Assembly (NCBI GenBank): GCA_027604505.1
Contig: JADIIX010000053.1
Location: forward strand, 62,001 to 126,000
Source of the DNA: Gonapodya sp. JEL0774
Taxonomy: Eukaryota > Monoblepharomycota > Monoblepharidomycetes > Monoblepharidales > Gonapodyaceae
Direction: 5' to 3'
Length of the DNA: 64,000 nt
Below the pieces are notes generated by a model, which worked only from the letters and a program-made list of their open reading frames with translations, did no database searches and was not told the DNA's origin. Shown piece after piece: positions 32,798-43,800 of this stretch (position 1 is its first letter; each line of letters begins with the position of its first letter). Both the position numbers and the translations under genes were made by a program.

Positions 32798-35158
32798 ATG
32801 TCTCTTCTGATCATCGGAGACGAATTGGGAACGGTCAAAGGCGAGCAAAACCTTGTCAATTCTCCTCTTCTTTGGCATTCATGACAGAAATATCCTGAAT
32901 AGCCATCCATGTCGACCCGTTTTCGAAGTCAAACGCACCCGAAAAGGACAGTATTGGGCACCAATCGGATCGTAATGAACGGCCTGTCAAACGAAGGAAG
33001 ATTGGCGATGAAAGGGCAGAAACTCAAATCACGGCTGCTGCTGGAAACAGCGTATATGGACCCCGGATTATCGCGTCTTGGGCACCGTCAGGGTTCCCTC
33101 TTGTCCGCGGGTCTTCTACAGAGGCCGTACTTGACAAGGGACTTGGTGTCGTCGCAGTAGGGGTTGGGTCATTGCCCACGTCCGGCTCCGACTCCAGCAC
33201 CAATCACTCGACACCAGTCCTGCTTACTCCTCGCGCCTCCGGGTCCATCCTCGCTCTTCCCTTACCTCAATCTCCCCCTTCTTCTTTTCTTCCGTACCCT
33301 TACTTTCCGCTCCTCCGTGCCGCTGCTGCTGACCCGCGGCTCCGTGAAGAAGCCCGCCAACGACTACCGTCACACGTCATTCCTTTACCCGTACCCGGTC
33401 CCAATGCACACAAAAAAATCAGAGGCGCTACATGGGCGGGGAGGGGTCGCATTGTTGCCACCGAGATTCTTCCTGCGGTGATGTTCCCTGTCAATGCCGA
33501 GTCGCCCCTTGCATCCGACGCAGATGTAATCAAGGTGGACAGCGACGCCCCGGAATCAGTCCCCGCAACAGTATCTACCAATTCAGGCAATGGTGGTAAA
33601 GGTGGAAAAGGTGGGAAGCAGGGCAAGAGCACCGACGCCAGAACGTCCACCTGCGCACCGTCTCCTGCAACACCGAAATCGCAAACCCGCCCTACCATCA
33701 CCCTCCCTGCTCTCCTCAGTATCGACGAATCCGGATTTCTCATCATTCACGCGATCCCCGATCCTGTACCCACTTCCACCATCACTCTGAACCCCCCTTC
33801 CGTGCCGGAACCTCTCTTCATCGACCTCCTCCCCAATCCCCCTCAAAACTCTCACTCGGGATTCCACCGAGCACGAATCTCCCTCTGTGGCACGTATCTG
33901 GCGGCCGGGGGGGAAGAATTGGATTTGCGTGTGTGGAGCTTACGCGATCTGGTGAAAGCAGCGGGGGGCGACTTGCCCGGACAGGCGGACGGCCTCGACC
34001 CCCGGATGTCCACCATACCTGCTCCAAAGAAGCGGGCCAAATTGAATCATACCACCGCATCTGGCTCTGCGTCCGATTCGATAGCACCTGCCGACCATCA
34101 ACCACCATCCCCAATCTTCCTCTCCCGCTCGCCGGGCCACGATTCTCTCTCCATGCGGCGTCCCGTCTGGATCACTGACTTTCAATGGTGCTCTCCCGGA
34201 ACGGGTCTCATCCTCGTTGGCACCGCATATGGAGAAATCCGTGTGTACGACATATTCTCCAACCAGCGTAAACCTTTGATAGAGTTCCGGACTGATCCCT
34301 TGGCCGAGAAACTGGCTGATCCGCCGGCAGTAAGGTGTGTCGCGGTAGTGGCGAGGTGGGAAGACGGTGTGACTGATGTCGAAGGGGCTGTACAAAAGCT
34401 TACTTCGCTGGCAGCCAGACCTGTTGCAGTTGCCAAGGACGGAAAAGTCAAGCCTACATCTGCCACGGTCCGATTGGCCCTGCGAGTATGCTGGGGAGAC
34501 ACGGAGGGCGAAGTGGGACACGCCGAGGTCATTGCAGCCGTGGGTGTGGCAACCCCCGCTCCACCCGTCACTTCGTCCAGTAGGACATCCGCACCCGCCA
34601 CCACTCCATCTCCCATTCCATCCACTTCCACCCCGACCACCCCATTCCTCACTGTTCGCTCCACCTCGGCCACCCGAGTGCAAAGATTTAAGCCATCTTG
34701 CGCTGGGTCGGTATCTTCTGTCGGTTGGATACCACCAACACGCTTGTCCTTGAACAAGGGTAACGGCCACTGGGCCGTTGCCGCAGTAGGTGCTGATAGG
34801 TTTTTGAGGTGGTGGAATGCAGACTCGCCGGCAGGTGGCAAAGTGGGGCACAAGTCGGGCATCGTTGCAGAAGGTGCTGGCAAGGTGAGTTTCTGACCTG
34901 GGTTGATCTCGCCTGGGTTTGAAGTGAGCATTTTCGGGACTGATATTCGTCGTATTTCGCAAGTTGTATCTCAAACATCGCCTCACGTCGCTCACCGTGG
35001 CACCATCATCATGCCAGGACATACTTGGACTGAACAATACCACCTCGATTGTGACTGGGGGTGTCGTTAAGGTAAAGGAAGAAGACCAAGAGGACGGTAC
35101 TACAGCAGTAGAAGATGGTGGTGCTGAGTTGTGGGACGGAATGGAAGTGGTGGAGTGA
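32798..35158 (+). CDS. NSA1: NSA1/WDR74 ribosome biogenesis WD-repeat protein
   Basis: Nsa1 (WDR74 in animals) is a WD40 protein of nucleolar pre-60S particles that works with Rix7/NVL. Exons 32798-32840, 32903-34884 and 34964-35158 join in phase, giving 739 residues. The N-terminus, MSLLIIGDELGTVK, matches the Nsa1 start, and AIHVDPF follows the first junction. Blade-like segments include FLIIHAIPD, FHRARISLCGTYLAAGGEELD with LRVW, WITDFQWCSPGTGLILVGTAY with GEIRVYDI, and AVAAVGADRFLRWW. The last exon starts LYLKHRLTSLTV, the conserved Nsa1/WDR74 ending, then an acidic tail with ELWDGMEVVE. The first intron appears to be GC-AG. Low-complexity inserts make it longer than yeast Nsa1 (about 460 residues). 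Confidence 0.85.
32841..32902 (+). other. Likely GC-AG intron in NSA1
   Basis: The donor reads aaag|gcgagc and the acceptor gaatag|cc. Using GC gives the expected start MSLLIIGDELGTVK fused in phase to AIHVDPF. I found no GT donor that does the same. Confidence 0.6.
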
Positions 35159-35465
35159 TGGCGGCTTTTAGTGCCCTTAGCTCTTTGAGCTGTCTGTTTA
35201 CGTCTTCCCTCACTAGAAATCGGAGGTCTTAGACGTGAAACGGGGACTGTTTCTTCAATACATACACAATGCAACTCTGCTACAGGTCAACCTTGCGAGT
35301 TGAACTCTGTACTCCATGGGGAATGCCAGGGACACTTCGTAGACCACGGCGCAAATATACCCTATACAATTGCAATAAGCTCTGCTAGCCCTCCGGCTAA
35401 CTGATATAGCAGCGCTAAACTGCAGATGGCAAAGTCTGTCTTTTCTCCACTTCGCAATGTGTACG
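35159..35465. other. Convergent intergenic region
   Basis: Lies between the NSA1 stop and the stop of the SPT small subunit; nothing seen. Confidence 0.5.
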
Positions 35466-36067
35466 TCATCGCCCAGTTGTTTCTTCGAGCCAGGTAGGGG
35501 GTTCCGGCTCCGCTTCTGAAGACAGAAGGTAGCTGGAAAAGCGAGCAATGAACCGGAGCTCCAGGGGCACGTACTGAACCGCTGCAAATATTGCAAGAAA
35601 GAAGGTAATCGCGACCACAGTATCTTTGAGGGATGCGAAGGAAAGGGGAAGGTGGTTCGTTGGTGGCGGAAACACGCCGTCCAGCAGGTTGACGGTTTTG
35701 GTGCCAAGCATGATAAGAGAAAGTGATGATAGTGAAGAAAGAAGGACGTATGAAGTGTGCGGATCCGACAAGCGTAGGTGGGAATCAGAGGGGCTCGGTC
35801 ATGCTCCGCTTCCAATCTGCAGCGCTCAGCAAAGAACTCACTAAAAATGGCGACTTCCCACGAGTCCAGCATATAAATCCCCGTTTCTAGTGTGTAATAG
35901 TAGTACCTGCAACGAAATCAACCGTCAGTGGCAGAAATGATTTGTCCAGAAAGTGGATCTCACAAGTCCCCAACCCAACCCAAAAAGCGAGTGGCTGGTC
36001 CTTTCCGCTTGCTTGGAAGCTTTTGGTAAGCAAATTTAGTGACTGTTGGAGGTAATGCGGTCGCCAT
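35466..36067 (-). CDS. Serine palmitoyltransferase small subunit (ssSPT-like)
   Basis: Small ER membrane activators of serine palmitoyltransferase, the first enzyme of sphingolipid synthesis. Exons 36067-35964, 35906-35842 and 35623-35466 give 108 residues. The signature is LYYYYTLETGIYMLDSWEVAI followed by FNTVV, which matches the animal ssSPT pattern of a Tyr-rich lead, YMLEPWE and a following F[N/x]. A hydrophobic span, AITFFLAIFAAVQYVPLEL, follows. The second intron is long for this genome (218 bases), but the junction exactly restores the family motif. The N-terminus (MATALPPTVTKFAYQKLPSK) and the acidic C-terminus extend the roughly 70-residue animal form. The start is the ATG at 36067. 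Confidence 0.8.
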
Positions 36068-36483
36068 GATGTGCTTCGAGTCAGATGTTACGTGGGGTAG
36101 CGGAGAGCTGAAAATATCTTCTGCCCAAGAGACAGCGAGCGTTTCAAGGAAAGCGTAGTCTTGTGCAACTGTCAAAAAACTGGTTGGGATGGTGAGTGAT
36201 CGTGACGTTCAGCGTTCTCAAGGTGAAGTTTCAATGGATAATATCATCTGGCGGCGATCCCTGTGCATGGTGAGTTAGGGACAGTGAGGAGGTCACTCAG
36301 TGCACAACTGAGATGAGCCCGTTTGCGAGAACCCCTCGACCATGATTCCGCGATTCGCATGTGATGATGGGTCACGAACGCCAAACGAGGTAGCTAGTTC
36401 TATTATGTGCGAAGATTTCCGACTAAGCAATCAGGAAGTGACAGGAACACAGCACACTCTGTCACAACGCCGAGTTTCCATTA
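36068..36483. other. Intergenic, no feature seen
   Basis: Lies between two minus-strand genes and should carry the promoter of the SPT subunit. Confidence 0.5.
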
Positions 36484-37281
36484 CTATTTCTTTGCTTTCA
36501 GAAGGCCAATATCTTGCTGTAAGTCCCACAACTGTGCTCTGAGCTCCAAAATTGATGTTTGTGCGGAGTCCTACATGCAGGGTGACAGAGGTTTGAGGAG
36601 TGACAGCATATTCAATCCGCGAATTGCGACGAATGATATCTGATACATAGCATGCTTGGAGTGCACCAGATTCCGCATCTTCACACTTCGCGCTTTCAGC
36701 ACATCCAAACATCGAAGATCCGCGACAGTGGCTTTCGGCATCATATCTCCAACTCACCCCGGATTTAACGAGCTCCCCTCTCAGCTTTATCACCTCATCC
36801 CGAGTTGCTGCTTCAGAGCGTAGAGATTTGAGGTCGGCCGCGACACGGTCGATGGCAAGGTGCGAATCTCGAATCTGAGTTGTAAACGAACAATTTGCGT
36901 GAATGGAATCCAGGAACACCGAGCCAACGTCCAAGACAGTTTCTAGCAAAATGGGCGCCATAGAATATCCACGGACTCAGGAAGGTGTTAGTAAACCTCC
37001 GAGAGTAACTGTGACCCATCTGCACCCATGCCAAGCAAGGTAGTATCGCAATTTGCTGTATTATCTGTCTCGAAATAACTCATGATCCACTGAGCCATCC
37101 GTTTTCCACCAAACCTTAAAACATGGCTGACCTTGTTGGTGCTCTTCTGCAAATCCTCCACGCTCTTTACCACTGTACCTGATGCATGGGTGTAATCCGA
37201 CATAAGGTATGTGTAGCCGGATGCCGAAGCGACAGAGACACCCAGTAGAAAGCCGAAGACCCTTTCGGTTGACCCGTTCAT
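36484..37281 (-). CDS. Small membrane-anchored coiled-coil protein
   Basis: Three exons (37281-37132, 36874-36758, 36516-36484) join in phase 0, giving 99 residues. MNGSTERVFGFLLGVSVASAS and GYTYLM form a membrane anchor. TVVKSVEDLQKSTNK leads into a heptad-like helix, HLAIDRVAADLKSLRSE, continuing to VIKLRGELVKSG. The layout of N-anchor, short loop and coiled coil recalls small mitochondrial or ER membrane proteins of fungi, but I cannot name the family. The last exon is only 11 codons and its intron is long, so the 3' end is weak. An upstream in-frame ATG exists at 37323. Confidence 0.5.
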
Positions 37282-37486
37282 TACATAAGACCCGTTTCCA
37301 CAGAAACCGTTTGATGTCAACATGCAAGCCAGCTAGGAGTGTAATCTGCGATCTGGAACGGACCCGCCTCTGAAAGCCATGGGGACAACGAAAGATGCTG
37401 GGATGAAAGTTGATTTTCACACCAACTCGTGGCCTAAAGGAAGTGCACCCGAATTACGGACATCATAACAGTGGTCAATGTAGAAT

Positions 37487-40400
37487 CTAAATTGGGCAAC
37501 CCCCACATCTTACTCCATCCACACATCCAATGCACGTCAGAACTTTCACGCCCAATGCCTTCATGGCGGCAACCAGGAGAGACGTAACTCCCTCTCCGAG
37601 CACGAGTCCCGAGGCAACCACAATACCGTCTCCGCCTCGCCAAGATTTTGGTCGTTTGGTACGCCAAAGGTATGCAACGATCCCCCCGGCAACACGCGGA
37701 AGTACGAAATTTGGGGTTATGTACATTCCAATCGCAAAGCCCTTCATTAGAGTGAGCGTACAGATAGAACTGAATGTAGTGGCACGGGATGTCAACAAAA
37801 TGAGTCTCTACTTACCACGCCACTTGGCAGTAACCTCGCAAAGAATATCCTCCAGCTGTTCCAGTCTAGTTTTTCCAGAATACTCAATGCTCGGTCCCAG
37901 AAGGAATCACCTGACTGTCCTCTCGTTGTACTGAGGGGCACAGAAAGTAGCAACTCCAATATTGGAAGGAATGCACCAAACACTCCGCCAATAATACACC
38001 AAGGTACAACGCTCTCGGGCAGCTTCCCGCCATTCACAATTCGCGCCATATCCAGCCATATTGCTGCTGTGGGGGCGCCCAATTCTGGCCCTGGCACTTG
38101 ATACACCTTCGTGTACAGAAGGAACGCACAAACCGTAAGGGGTACTGACGCAACCGATCCGATGAGTTGACCGATAAACTGAGCATAAGGTGAGGCAGAG
38201 AGAAGATGACCTGTTTTCAAGTCCTGAAGTAGGTCCCCGGCTTGTTGAGCGCCAGCTATTTCGCGAAGAAGTTTAACTTGTTGAGGTGGTAGGTACCAGG
38301 CGTAATACAGGATACTCACCTTCTGCAATTGCCCCAGCAACGAGATTAGCCACAATATTGCCTGGTGCAATCGCGGCGAAAACCAACTGGGAAACTTTGC
38401 CGATTCTAACCATCAGAGAGAGTGTGGGAGACTCTGCACTTAACTTTCACGCATCAAAACTCGACCATTCTCCAACTTACCCACTCACGGGATTAACATC
38501 AATCTCGCCTAATGTCCTCACAGCGACGACGGCACATAGGCACCCCACTATGACTGCAACCCCCACCTTCCACCAAGAAACACCAAACATCGGGCCAAGG
38601 ATTGCCGCGCAAAGCACAGTACTCAATGCGAGGCCTCCATATGCGACTAGAGGTGGCACAAGGTGATTACGAGGAGCCGGATCGCGGACGGGAGGACTTC
38701 GTTGAATTATTGCGCGAACGGTCGACAATACAAAGAGATTGAAGGAGGTGAGAGACTCGGCGAGCATTAAGGAAAGCGATACCCATAGGATCCATCTATG
38801 TATCAATAGTTGATTGGTGGCGAAAGCGTTTGAGAGGAAGACGGTCTCACGAACCCTTGAGCACCTTCCTTCCAATCGAATACTCCTTTGCACCAACCCT
38901 GACTCTCAGCGTAAGGTCCAAGGAATCCCCATCCAAAGAGAGCACCAAACAGCATAGAAATCGTGGTGTGTGCCTTCAGGGAACGAAATGGTGGGAAATA
39001 TGGACACAATACACTCTAATCCAGACCTCACACCCATAATCATCCCTTGACCAACATAGCTCAGGGCTTTCAGAGGTAAAAGGAGAGGAAAGCAATCCCA
39101 AAATTTTGAGATACCCGTGTAGCGGTCGCTGATGCTAGCTTCCCCACTCACAAGGTGTCACCCACCATCCCCATTTCGTCGCCATTGAGATCCCAATCCA
39201 TGACATTACCGGTGCATTGTAGAGCACCGGAACGAAATAAGAAGCTATCGTATAGGAGGAGGAGGCGACGAAGGAGTACAGAAGTGGAGATCGCGAAGGC
39301 CCGACAACATTGGGTCCCTCGGAAATGGGGGTGATGGCAGAGGTAGCAGGTTCCTCGGAGATCGTTGAGTGGAGGAGCTTAATTAGCTGGAAATTGACGG
39401 AGGAAGTCACACAATTCGCCGCAGGAACCGCTCAAGCAATCTTAACACACCACTGCAGTTGCCGTTCCACTTGGAAATCGCAGCTTTTCCCTCAGAATTG
39501 TCATACTTCTCATCCCTACAGCGAAGAACACACCGAAAAATGCCTATGTGGGGTAAAAGACAATACGTCAGAGGGACGCAATCCGGACAATACTTTGCAA
39601 CAAAAGTACCAGTGATGAAGTCCACGCAATCATGGCTCCGGGCGTCATTTGGACTGGTCCACCTTCTTCGGGTTCAACCTGAGTTAGAGCGATCACGACC
39701 CCGACAAATCCACCGGCTAGTGGCTGTCAATGGTCAATGTGGACGGTTGATATGTACCAAAATCACCTCCTTCAGTGACACAGTCAAAGATACTACCATT
39801 GTGCCAGTTGCGACCGCTACGGTCTGAACAAGTACGTTTTCCTGCGGTGACCACAAGGAGAATCTGTGCAAGATAATGTAGCCAAGGAGAGCCGATGGCA
39901 AAGACGCCATCTTGGGATGAAGCGATTCCGTCAGAGTTACGATCTGGCATCACAGTCTTTATCACAGCTGCAGTGCCCGCAGTTCCCACTCACCGTAACC
40001 CAACCTGTTTGCAGTCCAAAATACATGTTGGAGAAGACCAAACTTGTACCAATAGCCAACTGGTAAACAGAATGTCACATCTCAGAGATGACTGAGTCGT
40101 ATTAAGTGCCACGATCCATCAACTCACCCCTGCGATAACTGCGCGAGCCGAAACCTGTGACTGCACAGACATGTGCTCAAGATCCCTTTGAATGAGAACC
40201 TCGTCGTCCAGCCCAGCATCAGTAGTTCCTCCTAGTCGCCTTCTCACACGCTTCCTATCCGTTGTTCCTTGGATCAGTGGCCCCTCTTCCGAATCTCTCC
40301 GTTGAACCAGCCCGTCGTCCTCATTATCATTCGCCGTCACAAGAACATCATCGGCGCCCCCTGGCAAATCCGAGTACGCTGAATGAACAGTTGAATGGAA

Positions 40401-40490
40401 GTCCACGTTCTCTGGAAGAAGAAACGCCTGTGCTTCGTCCACTGTGTCCTCTGTCGAAGAAAGTTCGTGTGAAGACCCAATTCGGGTCAT
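37487..40490 (-). CDS. OPT family transporter (YSL-like clade)
   Basis: Proton-coupled transporter of oligopeptides or metal chelates in the plasma or vacuolar membrane. Twelve exons join in phase: 40490-40128, 40059-39994, 39910-39797, 39723-39610, 39543-39451, 39386-39152, 39066-39032, 38973-38855, 38795-38481, 38405-38320, 38255-37816 and 37741-37487. They give 744 residues. Family motifs appear in order: NMYFGLQTGW, SPQENVLVQTVAVATGTM, FFGVFFAVGMRSM, REKLRFPSGTATA, SYVGQGMIMG, GWILWVSLSLMLAESLTS, DVNPVSGIGKVSQLVFA, AGAQQAGDLLQDLKTGHLL and GFAIGMYITPNFVLPRVAGG. About 120 polar residues precede the first span. The intron between NPVSG and GIGK and the GAQ junction are fixed by the motifs. 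Substrate unknown. Confidence 0.92.
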
Positions 40491-40840
40491 AGGTGCGGTC
40501 CTCCAGACAACGCTGAGGGAGTCTCCCCAACTCTGGAATAGAAGAGTACTAGTTTTACTGAAGCGGACTCGACAATATGGCAACGTAGTCACTTGCGCCC
40601 AACCTTTGTTTGCTTCTCAATTCTCAACCAGGAGTGCCAGACAGACTTATGTAATTCAGAGTCTTCACCCCAAAATTGTTCGGCATGCAACGACATAGTA
40701 ATTCGAGGAAAATATCTCTGAAAATGTCTGTACATGGACAACTGATTGCAACCGAGTTAAAAATAGAAAATCAAGCTAACACTCCCCTCCTCCCAATGGC
40801 AAAGATGACTAGTTAACCTGTACCCGCCCACAAACAAAAT
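40491..40840. other. Intergenic, no feature seen
   Basis: Contains the promoter side of the OPT gene and the 3' flank of the Zn2Cys6 factor. Confidence 0.5.
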
Positions 40841-43800
40841 TTAGCGACCGTTTGCGGCGACCCACTGAAGCTCCGGGCTGGGAAACATATTTGCAATCCC
40901 ACCCATCGGCAGGAGTCCATCCTCCAATCCCGGGAACCCAAGCTCTCCGTGCGAGAGACATTCGTTCAGTACCACGTTGACTAAAGATTCACTCTTAGGA
41001 ATCTTGGAAGCATCCTCCAGCCACTCTGACACCATATTGTAAGCGACCTCAAAGCTAACCCATCGCTTTGACAGTGTTTGCAGCGCCGCAAGATAGATAA
41101 GCCCCTTCCGACGGTACTCCAGGAACTGTTCTGCAAGCTCAGCATCCTCTCCCGTGGCCATGTAAGGAGTTTCCGGTACTGCGTGACCAATGCCGATCCT
41201 TGAAGACGACATTGATCCAGATCGGTTCCTCGCTCCCATGGAAGGCATCGCGGCACCACCGGTTTGCATTCCTTGGAGCGTAGCACTCGGCATACCAGTT
41301 GTGATCCCTACCGAGGGCATCTGGATTCCCTGAAGTATCGATCCGGTTGTCCCCGGCGAGTTGGTGCTCCCACCCGTTCCAGGAGAGCCACCGGTGGCCT
41401 GACCGTCGTACATTGAGTAATGCATTGCTTGTTTGGGCGAACCAGGTGAGCTAGGCGATCCCTGGCCACCACTGTTCGGCGTGCGCGGCGGGTATCGCGC
41501 GAGTTTGTCCCACGATCCATGTGCACCCTGAATCCCAAGCTGTGACTGCTGCTGATGATGCTGCTGCTGCTGAAAGTTCCCAACGGCACTCATTCCCATA
41601 CCATTCACGACTTCAGGGCTGTCCGCCGGTGACACGTGCTGCGAGAGGTGGACTTGGCTGGCGAGGCTCAGCATGTGCCATGTTCCCAGAAACCACAAGT
41701 GTGTGACCCGGCATAGGCCAAGTCCGTAGAATTCTGGCGCATAGTGAAGCCCTGGATCGTACCGTAGCAATCCTTCGAGAATGCTGATATATCTCTCGGA
41801 GTCGGCAAGGAGATTGGGTAGAGCGTCCGAATTAAGCCAGTACTCCACATCTCGCTCATATATCCACGGGCCACGCCATACAAAACGTATGTGAATATGG
41901 CGAAGGAATAAGTATCCAGCCTCAAACGAGAGCTTGTTTCCTGAGGTGTTGGTCCAGGAGGCCGGTGGACCTTCGCCAAACACCCAGTTGCGCTCCTCGT
42001 CATTTTTCTTGACGAGAGATCGTACGTTGGCCGGAAGAGTACCCCTTGACATATAGAAGCGACGTGTTTAGTTACAATCCGTCGACGTACCCACACAACT
42101 TCCCCCCACACAAGTTCCCCCTCTCACTGGTAACTCACCACCAACCCTCCATCTCCAATTCAACTAGCCTCATAATTTTCCGAATCTCCTCCACTCTGGG
42201 ATCTGCCCAGCTCATATCCGGATTTAAGCTCGTAAGCAGTCCATGTAACCTCTGTACCGCCCCTCCAAATATGGAGTAGTGCCTTATATAATATGGTATA
42301 ATGGTTGCATGAGAGACAGTCGTGTCCACCATAGCACTGTTACGTCGCTCTCCAGCGACCGCAGACGCCATGGCGGCTACATCAGCGGCAAGAGCCTCAT
42401 CCGGATCGTTCGGGGTGCCGTTAGCGATGGTGGAGGTCATTGCTTCGGTGATTTCGTACTCCTCCTGAGGGAGAGGAAGTAGGCAATCGGACTCGGAGAT
42501 GAGAGGTGCAATGCCGAAGATATGGGTAACAGCTCGATCTTGGGTGAATAGCTAAAATGAGGACATTTGTCGAGGGTTTGGTGAGCCAGCAAGAGGAGAT
42601 GTCGACCAGAGAACGAACGGGTAAATCATCAACCCAATCCAAGGAACAGCTTGTGGCCGCGACACGCACCGTCCAAAAAGTTCTCCTCTTTACATCCTGA
42701 GTCGCTTCGTCCTCCAATCCCGGAAACTCGACGTTGATCTTTACACACGGGTATTCATCACGGAATCGAAAATCGTGCCAAAATTGAGTCTTCAAAATGC
42801 AACTTCGATGACAGACCACACCAATAACACACCTGCAACTCCTTGGCGATTTGGACGCACGCTTTTGTTAAATCCAACGCACCGCTCCACTTCCCGCAGA
42901 CAGGTCCCACATACTTTGCCATCAGCACCAAACTCTGTACCAGTGGCAATCCCCTGGCCTTCACCGCCATAGCCGAAGGAAGAAGCCTCTTTGCTCTTAA
43001 AAAGAAACTCCTGGACTCTCCGATGTGTCCGTCCCACGCCGAAGCAAGCGCGAGCACACTATACATAAGCAGAGGGCTCGCCAATAACGACTGTGGAGTC
43101 CTGACCATGGAGAAAGACATAGTGTCGACGAACTTGAAGTAGACTAAGACATATCGATTCGTAGACGCTGTATTAGGCAGAGGCAGTAAGTCGTCAAACA
43201 AGCCGGGTGCCTTAGGAATTGCAGGCCCAGGCCCTGCAACGGCCCCAAACCTCGCACGTGCCATGGCTGCATATGCTTCGTTGGCTCCTCTTGGTGTCAA
43301 GAACCCTCCTGCGGCAGCAGCTGCTCCTCTTGTACCGCTGGTAAGAGAACCACCGCCAACTCCGAGCGCTGTGCCGCTCACGGGTGGCACACCCGAGATC
43401 GGACCAGAAGCCGAGAGTGGCACAGTAGACGATGAGGAAGATCTCGACATTTGGCGAGCAAGCGCGTTGGCTCGGTGACCAACCCCGTTTCCTCCCGGGC
43501 CTCCCGGGGTTCCTGGCTCGACCCCAGTGGTCGAATCCATTCTCCTCATCATCGAAGCTGAGTCCGCCCTCGTTCTAGTTTTTCCAACCACTTCCATTCT
43601 CCCGTTTGGATTTGATACCCCAGTATTTGATCTGGAGTGGGCCTGAGCATGGGCCATTTGCGGTTGCTGCTGACCCATCCACCGTACCTGATTGTCGTCC
43701 TCGTCCTCCTGCTCCCGGATTGTCATCACACCACCGCCCTGCTGAATCTGACCAGTCTCGAACTGCCCATTTTCGTACTCAAACTGCATGAAATCCTGAC

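Noticed and set aside
32416-32910. 164-codon minus-strand frame with a CHEC motif
   Set aside because: It runs through the dispersed repeat and the NSA1 first exon, with no domain, and is better explained as non-coding promoter sequence.
33940-35274. 444-codon open frame on the minus strand, opposite NSA1
   Set aside because: It is the antisense shadow of a G+C-rich coding exon. The plus strand has conserved WD-type segments and in-phase introns, and the minus-strand protein has odd composition and no domain.
35255-35872. 205-codon minus-strand frame over the SPT subunit gene
   Set aside because: It reads through a likely 218-base intron and leaves the frame; splicing instead restores the ssSPT motif and the following membrane span.
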